From NCBI GenBank assembly GCA_964036045.1, contig OZ038378.1, forward strand, positions 24,603,935 to 24,667,934: a stretch of DNA of 64,000 nt, given 5' to 3'. Source of the DNA: Eutreptiella sp. 'Long Island Sound 2002' (lineage: Eukaryota > Euglenozoa > Euglenophyceae > Eutreptiales > Eutreptiaceae). Below are positions 30,168-39,337 of the stretch, one piece after another. Position numbers and translations under genes: made by a program. The notes below the pieces were generated by a model that was given only the letters and a program-made list of their open reading frames with translations, was not told the DNA's origin and ran no database searches. Each line of letters opens with the position of its first letter. The first letter of the stretch is position 1.

Positions 30168-31348
30168 GAAGTGTTAGATTCGGACAACAGGTCTTCTAGG
30201 AGTTCGCGCAACCAGTCTGTTTTGCACCCAGTCACCACGAGGTCGGCTTTGATCATGTCTGACGCTTTGGTTTGACCTGTGAGTCTCAGAAAGCGCGCGA
30301 AGTCCTTTGCCCAGAAGACAATGTTCCTTCCAGTGAACACAGGCAGTGGTGTTTTGATCTTCGCCGTGGCGACACCCTTCCTTTCTCTCCTTCGCTCTGC
30401 TTCTTCTTCAGAATCTTCAGTTTCGAGCTCCGTTGGCACGACCAAGCACGCAAGAATTCGAAGGCCATGTAGGTGTGCTTCGTGTAGCGTCTTGATTGGT
30501 ACTGACTTCTTGAACAAGGGCGTCAACTTGCCATAGGTTTGTCGTGGAACAAAGGGCGAGCGCTTGTCACCTAGGTACGACAGGCCTCTGATGGTGGTGT
30601 CCAGGTCTGTCAACTTGCTGCCTTCGTTCATCTGATTCAGTTCCAGTGTCAGTGTTTCCATCTTGTGTAAGAGATCCTGTAGCGTAGGGTCATGGTCTTT
30701 CCCAGAAGCGCGAGGTGGTAGTTCGTACTTATGTAGATCGTGCAACTCGTCGCTCTCCTTCTTGTCGTGGCGCGCCAACAGGTCCCTCAACTCCTTGTCT
30801 TTGCCCATTGTTTGCAGGTGTTCTGCAAGATCTTCTAACCATTCGGACTCCGCATCAACTTCACGTGTTTGTCCACTTGCGCGCGAAGGACCAGCCTCGC
30901 ATGTGCGTGTGGTCCACTCTTTGTTCGCATAACCAGTCTCTGGGACCTGCATTGCTTCACGCATGGGTCTTGCTTTGCGCGCAGGATCAGTCTCGAATGG
31001 TATCCTGGTTTCGCGCGCAGGCCTTGTCTCACGCGCAGGACCTGCTTGGGGCGCGATCCTTACCCTCTCTTGATGCGCGTGAGTGTCTTCCTGCGCGCAC
31101 CCAGAAGATTGCGAGGGAGTTGATACAGGCTTTGCTTCTGTTAGAGTGTTAGCGCCGTGCAATGTTGACCTCTCTGACTCTCTCAATCTTGACTTCTCTG
31201 ACTCTCTTAACCTTGCATCCCTTGCCTTCAGTGCCCTTACTCTCTCTCGCTCGGCGCTCCCTCTTAACCTTATCCCTGAACGCACACGTACCCTTCTGAG
31301 TGTCTCATCTTCTCGCCTTTTTGCCTTTGAACTTTTGGGTGGGGCCAT
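30092..31348 (-). CDS. TE3 Gag, N-terminal part
   Basis: 418 codons from ATG 31346-31348, about 140 bases after the primer-binding site. The first 70 residues are strongly basic with Arg/Glu/Ser repeats (RLRESEKSRLRESERS). A Pro/Arg/Glu-rich segment and acidic helices follow. The last part, GRNIVFWAKDFARFLRLTGQ, matches the TE1 capsid entry. After SNTSW the frame runs off; the conserved continuation is one frame away, and comparison with TE1 (STWAEVLLRLEKTFP) suggests a small deletion at a GTGG repeat near 30165. Confidence 0.8.
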   Translation of the reverse strand: MAPPKSSKAKRREDETLRRVRVRSGIRLRGSAERERVRALKARDARLRESEKSRLRESERSTLHGANTLTEAKPVSTPSQSSGCAQEDTHAHQERVRIAPQAGPARETRPARETRIPFETDPARKARPMREAMQVPETGYANKEWTTRTCEAGPSRASGQTREVDAESEWLEDLAEHLQTMGKDKELRDLLARHDKKESDELHDLHKYELPPRASGKDHDPTLQDLLHKMETLTLELNQMNEGSKLTDLDTTIRGLSYLGDKRSPFVPRQTYGKLTPLFKKSVPIKTLHEAHLHGLRILACLVVPTELETEDSEEEAERRRERKGVATAKIKTPLPVFTGRNIVFWAKDFARFLRLTGQTKASDMIKADLVVTGCKTDWLRELLEDLLSESNTSWSFFLRLRRPSLCSRLICTFANNS

Positions 31349-31487
31349 GTCAAACAGCTGGGTTGTAGAACTAGAGGGCTAGCCTGGGGTTGATGAAATG
31401 TGATGATGATTGAGATGATGAAAATCTCAGATTTTTCAATTATCAAAAATTCGCCAGGCAGAGTCCTGGAGTTGCTACAACTCCGGT

Positions 31488-31499
31488 CTCTGCTACCGG
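31488..31499 (-). promoter_or_regulatory. Primer-binding site, initiator tRNA-Met type (TE3)
   Basis: Contains ctctgctaccgg on the plus strand, as in TE1, followed by the same aaagat on the LTR side. It lies between the gag ATG and the LTR piece. Confidence 0.7.
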
Positions 31500-31894
31500 A
31501 AAGATTTCTGCCTTACACCCTAGCAAAAAGCAAAAATTCAGGATCAAACTTGCTGATGAAAGTCCACCATTGACTGTAGGTCCATGGCATAAAAGGCTAC
31601 ACAAAGACCCAAAAATATGCACACGTCTTTAGAGCATAAAATACATGAAGAAGATATGTTTCTGTGGTTTCTGGGCCTTTTACTATCACCAAAGTTCAGT
31701 TCTGACCTTTATCTCTCGAACTGCCCACTCAGTAGGACTGGCCATCATGGAGCCATTCATGTGCCCCATCACGACCCATCATGTCATTTCTGCATCCTGA
31801 TCTGATTATGAACAATTAGACCTCTGAGAATCTGCCTGTCACGATCATCCTCAATCATTCTTCTGATTTAATGTTCATCTTCACTGTTCATGCA
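31500..31894 (-). repeat. Partial 5' LTR of TE3, interrupted by R copy 2
   Basis: About 395 bp of AT-richer sequence outside the primer-binding site, with no ORF of note. It stops abruptly where the 7-bp repeat tail of R copy 2 begins. The matching 3' LTR would lie beyond TE2 and is displaced by TE1, so this rests on position only. Confidence 0.55.
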
Positions 31895-32745
31895 GGTTTG
31901 AGGTTTGAGGTTTGATTTTGCGTGTATTAGACGCCTTTCGGCCCCGGGGGGCCACCTGGTCGGGCTAGATGATATCCTCCCCACCGGGTCCTAGTGGGGG
32001 GCCCTCCAAGACGCAGTTCCTGCCTGGTGGCGGAGTCCCCCGGGTGTACATAGCTCGGAGCCCCGTCCCTCCCCGGCTTCCCCATTTTGCCACTCCCCGG
32101 TCAGTGCATCAATTCGCAGCCCTGGCTGCGGGCGCTTACCCACTGCGTCGCCCCCCTAATGCGTGGTCGCCCGGGGCGCCGGCGCTGCCGGGCCCGTGCT
32201 ACCGGCTTGTCGCCAGTGGAACCCCTTGGGCTGGCGCGGAGGCTGCCTAGCCTAGGGGCTGGGGCGTGGCGCAGTGCGCCACTACTGCCTTGGCGGGTGC
32301 AGTGCCGCGTCCGTGTGTGCGCGGCGCTCGCGGCCGGTTCCGGGGGCTCGGGCCGGTACCTGGTGTTGTGTCTCTCCGGTTTCCCCCTTCCCGCCCCGCG
32401 TGTCCCGCGCTGCTTGTGGCAGGCCGTCCCGTCCGGGTGTCCCTTACCCTCGCTCGCTGGTACGCCATTCCACGCGGTCCGTGCGTTCCGCGAGCTCGGT
32501 CCGGTTGCCCTTCTCGTAGTCCCCGCGTGCCCTTTGCGTGTGTGTGCGCTCGTGCTCCCGCGGCGTCCGCTCCCCCCCCCCCCTGGGTGGTGTGGCGTGC
32601 GCACCTTGCGCGGTCCTGGCACTGGGCGCTGGTAGGGCCGTTGCACGTGGTCCGTGCCCCTCCGCGTGTCCTGCCCCGGTCCCTTGCTCTGTCTGGCGTG
32701 CCTTGGGGGGGGCGGTCCGGTTCCGGTTCCCCCCTACCTGGCTTG
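31895..32745 (-). repeat. R copy 2: second copy of the L2 3' terminus
   Basis: Same start (gtttgag units) and about 850 bp of similarity to 16264-17125. Beyond 32745 the two copies differ: this one leads into 209-bp tandem repeats, the other toward the 50-bp satellite. Confidence 0.75.
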
Positions 32746-32822
32746 GCCTGCACGCCCTGTGGGGGCTGTGTGCCGCGGGGGTGGTGGGGGGCCGTCCCCG
32801 GGGGGGGTGGCCTGCCACCGTT

Positions 32823-34973
32823 GTGAGGGGTGTCTGGTGTCAGGCGCTGTCCCTCCCCCGGCCGCCCGTCCTCTGGAGCGAGCAGCCAGGATTCCGCGAC
32901 ACGTTTGTCCCGGGTGCAGTCGGTGCGGGCGTGGGGACCCAGCAACGGCCCCACAGCGTGCGCCCTTGCGGGCCGGCGTTGCTCGCTGTGGGGGTGGCGG
33001 AAGAACATCCCCGAGGGGGGTGCCTTCCACCGTTGTGAGGGGCGTCTGAGGTCAGGCGCTGTCCCTCCCCCGACTGCCTGCCCACTGGGCGGGCTGTTGG
33101 GGTCCGCCACCCACGTGCTGTGGGCGCGGGTGTGTGGGTGTGGGGGCCCAACACTGTCCCCTTGTCCTGCATGCCCTGTCGGGGCTGCGTGCCGTGGGGG
33201 TGCTGGGGGGCCGTCCCCGGGAAGGGTGGCCTGCCACCGTTGTGAGGGGCGTCTGGTGTCAGGCGCTGTCCCTCCCCCGGCCGCCCGCCCTCTGGGGCGG
33301 GCGGCCGGAGTTCCGCGACCCGTGTGTCCTGGGTGCGGCTGGTGCAGGCGTGGGACCCAGCACCGGCGCCACAGCTTGCGCCCTTGCGGGCCGGCGTTGC
33401 TCGCTGTGGGGGTGGCAGAAGGGCGTTCCTGGGGGGGTGCCTTCCACCGTTGTGAGGGGCGTCTGTGGTCAGGCACTCCCCCTCCCCGAACTGCCCGCCC
33501 ACTGGGCGGGCTGTTGGGGTCCGCCACCCACATGCTGTGGTTGCGGGCGTGTGGGGCTGGGGGCCCAACACTGTCCCCTTGGCCTGCATGCCCTGTGGGG
33601 GCTGTGCTCCGCGGGGGTGGTGGGGGGCCGTCCCCGGGGGGGGTGGCCTGCCAGCGTTGTGAGGGGCGTCTGTTGTCAGGCGCTGTCCCTCTCCCAGCCG
33701 CCCGCCGTCTGGGGCGGGCGGCCGGGGTTTTGCGACCCGTGTGTCCCGTGTGCGGTCGGTACGGGCGTGGGGACCCAGCACCGGCTCCACAGCGTGCGCC
33801 CTTGCGGGCCGGCGTTGCTTGCTGTGGGGCCGGCGGAAGGACGTCCCCGGGGAGGGTGCCTTCCACCATTGTGAGGGGCGTCTGGTGTCAGGCGCTGTCC
33901 CTCCCCCGGCCGCCCGTCCTATGGAGCAGGCAGCCAGGGTTCCGCGACCCGTGTGTCCCGGGTGCGGTCGGTGCGGGCGTGGGGACCCCGCACCGGCCCC
34001 ACAGCGTGCGCCCTTGCGGGCCGGCATTGCTCGCTGTGGGGGTGCCTTCCACCATTGTTAGAGGCGTCTGAGGTCAGGCGCTGTCCCTCCCCCGACTGCC
34101 CTCCCACTAGGTGGGCTGTTGGGGTCCGCCACCCACGTGCTGTGGGCGTGGGTCGGTGGGTGTGGGGGACCAACACTGTCCCCTGAGCTTGCATGCCCTG
34201 TGGGAGCTGCGTGCCGCGGGGGTTGTGGGGGGGTTGTCCCCGGGGAAGGTGGCCTGCCACGGTTGTGAGGGGCGTCTGGTGTCAGGCGCTGTCCCTCCCC
34301 CGGCCGCCCGTCCTCTGGGGCGGGCAGCCAGGTTTCCGCGACCCGTGTGTTCCGGGTGCGGTCGGTGCGGGCGTGGGGACCCAGCACCGGCCCCACAGCG
34401 TGCGCCCTTGCGGGGGAGCGTTGCTGGCTGTGGGGGTGGCGGAAGGGCGTCCCCGGAGGGGGTGCCTTCCACCATTGTCAGGGCTGTCTGAGGTCAGGGG
34501 CTGTCCCTCCCCCGACTGCCCGCACACTGGGCGGGCTGTTGGAATCCGCCACCCACGTGCTGTGGGCGCGGGTTTGTGGGTGTGGGGGCCCAACACTGTC
34601 CCCTTGGCCTGCACGCCTTGTGGGGGCTGCGTGCCGCGCGGGTGGTGGGGGGCCGTCCCCGGGGGGGGTGCCTTCCACCATTGTGAGGGGCGTCTGGTGT
34701 CAGGCGCTGTCCCTCCCCCGGCCGCCCGTCCTCTGGAGCGGGCAGCCGGGGTTCCGCGACCCGTGCGTCGCGGGTGCGGTCGGTGCGGGCGTGGGGATCC
34801 AGCACCGGCCCCACAGCGTGCGCCCTTGCGGGCCGGCGTTGCTCGCTGTGGGGGTGGCGGAAGGGGGGCCCCAGGGGGGGCTGTCTTCCATCATTGTGAG
34901 GGGCGTCTGAGGTCAGGCGCTGTCCCTCCCCCGCCTGCCCGCCCACTGGGCGGGCTGTTTGGTAAAGAAGGTC
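32823..34973. repeat. Tandem array of about eleven 209-bp units in 419-bp pairs
   Basis: The motif gaggggcgtctg recurs at about 32823, 33034, 33242, 33451, 33659, 33874, 34056, 34265, 34474, 34684 and 34893. Two monomer types alternate: one followed by ggccgcccg, the other by gactgcc and an inverted cccactgggcggg. The dimer of 419 bp is the higher-order unit; spacing breaks once near 33874-34056. Long ORFs on both strands come from the GC-rich repeat and are not taken as genes. Confidence 0.9.
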
Positions 34974-37900
34974 CCTACCAGGACCGGCTCCTGCTGTACC
35001 CCTTCCACCATATCCCGTCACTCCTAGGGTCTTGCTCCTCACCAGGGTCTGCATGATCTTGCCCTATCCTGCAGAATTTCCCACAAAAAATAGAAAAATG
35101 GACTCCTTCACACAAACCCCTTGCAAACCCCAACTCCCAAGTACAATCCAAATCCAATCCATACTGTTGGCTTCCTTTCAGTACGCCGGTCGTCTCGCGG
35201 TGCACACGGAGACACGGGCGTTGGGCATGTACAAGAATTGCACCAAAGAGGAAAGCCCTGAAATTGGCATATGAACACAAATAAAGCAAAGTTGGGGAAA
35301 GATGGAAGCGTACACAATCACAGCCATAGACCCCTCATTCCCTGGACTCGAGCCCTTCCCTTGACTCGCCAACATGATGCCCTGAACCCAGTCCAATAAG
35401 ATGGCTAAATGCCATGTGTCAAAAGTCACTACATAAACCCCAAAAATGTGTTCCCTCCCAAGCCTCTAAATCCTAGCCCCATAGGGGAGGTGGCGTGTCA
35501 TGGCCTAGAGTGGCACTCAGGACCATGCCCTACCCTGACATAACCTTGGTTGGACTTGGAGTCGATTGGGCATGGAGAGGTGCCCGATGAAGATGACCTC
35601 ACAACATGGCAAAATCAGGCAAATCACACCATTATGCCCAAAAATCAATTATATACTCAAAAATGCATACGGCAAATATTCAAATGCTCCATGCATGTGT
35701 CAAACCAGAACATAATATACAAGCGTGATATAGACCGAAGTTCCATGCCCATGAACATTCCATCATTGGCTCCGAAACCCCTCCGGTTATGTACATGACA
35801 TGCTTCACAAGTCAGCTCATGAATTTGAGACCTAAATTTGTGATGCCGTGTGTGCCACGCCAAAGTGACCACGTGATCCGGCATATGGTGAGGTACAACA
35901 CCCAAGCATATGCCAACATATAAGCAACATACCATAGTTCACGGATCTCTAGGCACTTTACTGTTAGCCGACCAGTTGAGCACATAAAATACGAAAATGA
36001 GCATAAAATGAGGTCAAAAACATGCAAATAATGCCAAATTCAAGATAATTACAATAGTATATAACTTCGCTCACCCATGGTGTCAACATATGATTCAAAA
36101 CACAATTGCTTTGGACGATTTGCAAACGATCCCCCCACTTGGATCCCCACATGGACGCATAGGGACACCTTAGAACCTCCTCCCAACACGCACCATGAAA
36201 ATGGGAAAACTGATAGTGGCGCTTGTGGGTCGCTCTGTAAGCCCTCCCACATGCACTAAAGAAGGTCCCTACCAGGACCGGCCCCTGCTGTTCCCCTTCC
36301 ACCATAACCCGTCACTCCCAGGGTCTTGCTCCTCACCAGGGTCTGAATTTTTCCACAAAAAAATAGACAAAAACTCCTTCACACAGACCCTTGCAATACC
36401 CAAGCACAATCCAAATCCAATCCACACTGCGGGCTTCCGTTCAGCACACCGGTCGTCTCACGGTGGCGGACATGTACAAGAATTGCACCAAAGAGGAAAG
36501 CCCTGAAATTGGCATATGAACACATATAAAGCAAAGTTGGGGAAAGATGGAAACGTACACAATCACAGCCATAGACCCCTCATTCCCTGGACTCAAGACC
36601 TTCCCTTGACTCGCCAACATGATGCCCTGAACCCAGTCAAATAGGATGGCTAAATGCCATGTGTCAAAGGTCACTACATAAACCCCAAAAATGTGTTCAC
36701 ACCCAAGCCTCTAAATCCTAGCCCAAAAGGGGAGGTGGCGTGTCATGGCCTAGAGTAGTACTCAGGACCATGCCCTACCCTGACATAAACTTGGTTGGAC
36801 TTGGAGTCGATTGGGCTTGGAGAACTACCCCATGAAGATGATCTCATAACCTAGCAAAATCAGGCAAATCACACCATAGTGCCCAAAATTTAATTATATA
36901 CTCAAAAATGCATACGGCAAATATTCAAATGCTCCATGCATGTGTCAAACCGGAGAGTAGTATACAAGGGTGATATAGATCAAAGGTCCATGCCCAAGAA
37001 TATCCCATCATTGGCTCTGAAACCCCTCCGGTTATGTACATGACATGCTTCACAAGTCAACTCATGAATTTGAGACCTAATTTTGTGATGCCGTGTGTGC
37101 CACGCAAAAGTGACCACGTGATCCGGCATATGGTGAGGTGTAACACCAAAGCATATGCCAACATATAAGCAACATACCATAGTTCACGGATCTCTAGGCA
37201 CTTTACTGTTAGCCAACCAGTTGAGCACATAAAATACAAAAATGAGCATAAAATGAGGTCAAAAACATGCAAATAATGCCAAATTCAAGATAATTACAAT
37301 AGTATATAAGTTCGCTCACCCATGGTGTCAACATATGATTCAAAACACAATTGCTTGGGATCATTTGCAAACAATCCCCCCACCTGGATCCCCACATGGA
37401 CGCATAGGGACACCTTCGAACCTCCTCCCAACACGCACCATGAAAATGGGAAAACTGATAGTGGCGCTTGTGGGTCGCTCCGTAAGCCCTCCCACATGCA
37501 CTAAAGAAGGTCCCTACCAGGACCGGCCCCTGCTGTTCCCCTTCCACCATAACCCGTCACTCCCAGGGTCTTGCTCCCCACCAGGGTCTGCATTTTCCCA
37601 CAAAAAAATAGAAAAAAACTCCTTCACACAGACCCTTGCAATACCCAAGCACAATCCAAATCCAATCCACACTGCGGGCCTCCGTTCAGCACACTGGTCG
37701 TCTCACGGTGGCGGGCATGTAAAAGAATTGCACCAAAGAGGAAAGCCCTGAAAGTGGCATATGAACACATATAAAGCAAAGTTGGGGAAAGATGGAAACG
37801 TACACAATCACAGCCATAGACCCCTCATTCCCTGGACTCAAGACCTTCCCTTGGCTCGCCAACATGATGCCCTGAACCCAGTCAAATAGGATGGCTAAAT

Positions 37901-38743
37901 GCCATGTGTCAAAAGTCACTACATAAACCCCAAAAATGTGTTCACACCCAAGCCGCTAAATCCTAGCCCAATAGAGGAGGTGGCGTGTCATGGCCTAGAG
38001 TAGTACTCAGGACCATGCCCTACCCTGACATAAACTTGGTTGGACTCGGAGTCAATTGGGCTTGGAGAACTACCCAATGAAGATGATCTCATAACCTAGC
38101 AAAATCAGGCAAATCACACCATAGTGCCCAAAATTTAATTATATACTCAAAAATGCTAACGGCAAATAATCAAATGCTCCATGCATGTGTCAAACCGGAG
38201 AGTAATATACAAGGGTGATATAGACCAAGGTTTCATGCCCAAGAATATCCCATCATTGGCTCCGAAACCCCTCCGGTTATGTACATGACATGCTTCACAA
38301 GTCATCTCATGAATTTGAGACCTAATTTTGTGAGACCTCGTGTGCCACGCCAAAGTGACCACGTGATCCGGCATATGGTGAGGTGTAACACCAAAGCATA
38401 TGCCAACATATAAGCAACATACCATAGTTCACGGATCTCTAGGCACGTTACTGTTAGCCGACCAGTTGAGCACATAAAATACAAAAATGAGCATAAAATG
38501 AGGTCAAAAACATGCAAATAATGCCAAATTCAAGATGATTACAATAGTATATAACTTCGCTCACCCATGGTGTCAACATATGATTCAAAACACAATTGCT
38601 TGGGACCATTTGCAAACAATTCCCCCACTTGGATCCCCACATGGACGCATAGGGATACCTTTGAACCTCCTCCTAACGCGCACCATGAAAATGGGAAAAT
38701 TGATAGTGGCGCTTGTGGGTCGCCTCGTAAGCCCTCCCACATG
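34974..38743 (-). repeat. Three head-to-tail copies of the 1.24-kb LTR-like unit A
   Basis: Copies start at 34974, 36258 and 37503 (plus-strand aaagaaggtccctacc) and are about 1284, 1245 and 1241 bp. A fourth copy lies at 61130-62364, directly next to the TE4 primer-binding site. That position makes A an LTR of TE4-type elements, read on the minus strand from TGCATGTGGGAGGG to CTTCTTTA. It is AT-richer than its neighbours and has no coding sequence beyond short chance ORFs. Tandem solo LTRs of this kind can arise by unequal recombination. Confidence 0.85.
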
Positions 38744-39337
38744 CCCAAGCGAACGAGACGACAAAAGGGCGCACCCGCCCCCAGCCAAGCCGGAAAAGCA
38801 GCAACCTCCCGACCCCCCGCATCCCACCCGACCCACCCGACGAACCCAGACCAAGCATCCTCGTCATCCTCCCTCCCACCACTACCACCGCCCCACCCGG
38901 ACCAGGCATCCTCATCATCCTCCCTCCCGCCACCAGCACAGGCCCCGCCCAAAGCGTACCCAGGGTTCGAAAAAGGTGTGAAGGTCGAACAGCCTTTCCG
39001 CAACGACCACACAGGCGACTGGATCTGGTGTGAGGGCACGATCCAGTACCGCCTCAAGGGACAAGGGGACAACGGGGGGCCACAGATCCGGGTAATCTGG
39101 CACCGCCAAAAGGAGCTAGACCAGGGCAGCAGCGCCCCGGACAAACCACTCGGCGACACCCTGGAACTCACCAGCGCCCACCCCATCCGGCTCCGCACCG
39201 AAGAAAACAAGGGCCACACAGGCACCAAATACACTGGGGAGCTCCCCCCGGAGTGGAGCCAAGGCCTCCCCCCGCCGCGCCTACCCAAACGCCCACAAAC
39301 CGCCAAAAAGTCCCCAACCCCCAGTCCCCCTCCCTGA
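38741..39337 (+). CDS. LINE-1 N-terminal domain (ORF1-like)
   Basis: 198 codons from ATG 38741 to UGA 39335-39337. A basic start (MPKRTRRQKG) is followed by a Ser/Pro region with a duplicated DQASSSSSLPP. A compact domain then contains GDWIWCEGTIQYRL and PQIRVIWHRQKELD, with alternating strands; I do not recognise it. A Pro/Lys linker precedes the UGA, and the frame stays open into the endonuclease. The ATG may derive from the flanking A unit, so the original N-terminus could be missing. Confidence 0.6.
   Translation: MPKRTRRQKGAPAPSQAGKAATSRPPASHPTHPTNPDQASSSSSLPPLPPPHPDQASSSSSLPPPAQAPPKAYPGFEKGVKVEQPFRNDHTGDWIWCEGTIQYRLKGQGDNGGPQIRVIWHRQKELDQGSSAPDKPLGDTLELTSAHPIRLRTEENKGHTGTKYTGELPPEWSQGLPPPRLPKRPQTAKKSPTPSPPP

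Larger units (their letters stand above)
28636..31894 (-). mobile_element. TE3: 5' half of a TE2-type Ty3/gypsy element
   Basis: Minus-strand LTR piece, initiator-Met primer-binding site, full Gag and the first part of protease. It is cut at 28636 inside the methyltransferase-like module (after FWYHW) by L2, and at 31894 inside the LTR or leader by R copy 2. Where it overlaps TE2 (28636-29885 with about 15010-16263) the two are about 97% identical. TE2 lacks exactly the 5' part that TE3 has, so they may be one element split by an insertion. Confidence 0.85.

Noticed and set aside
32247-33869. Long Pro/Arg/Gly-rich ORFs in the 209-bp repeat region
   Set aside because: Repeat- and GC-driven; the frames follow the tandem units on both strands.
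35550-38425. Short ORFs repeated in each A unit
   Set aside because: Under 115 codons, on both strands, in AT-rich LTR-like sequence without motifs; repeated only because the unit is repeated.
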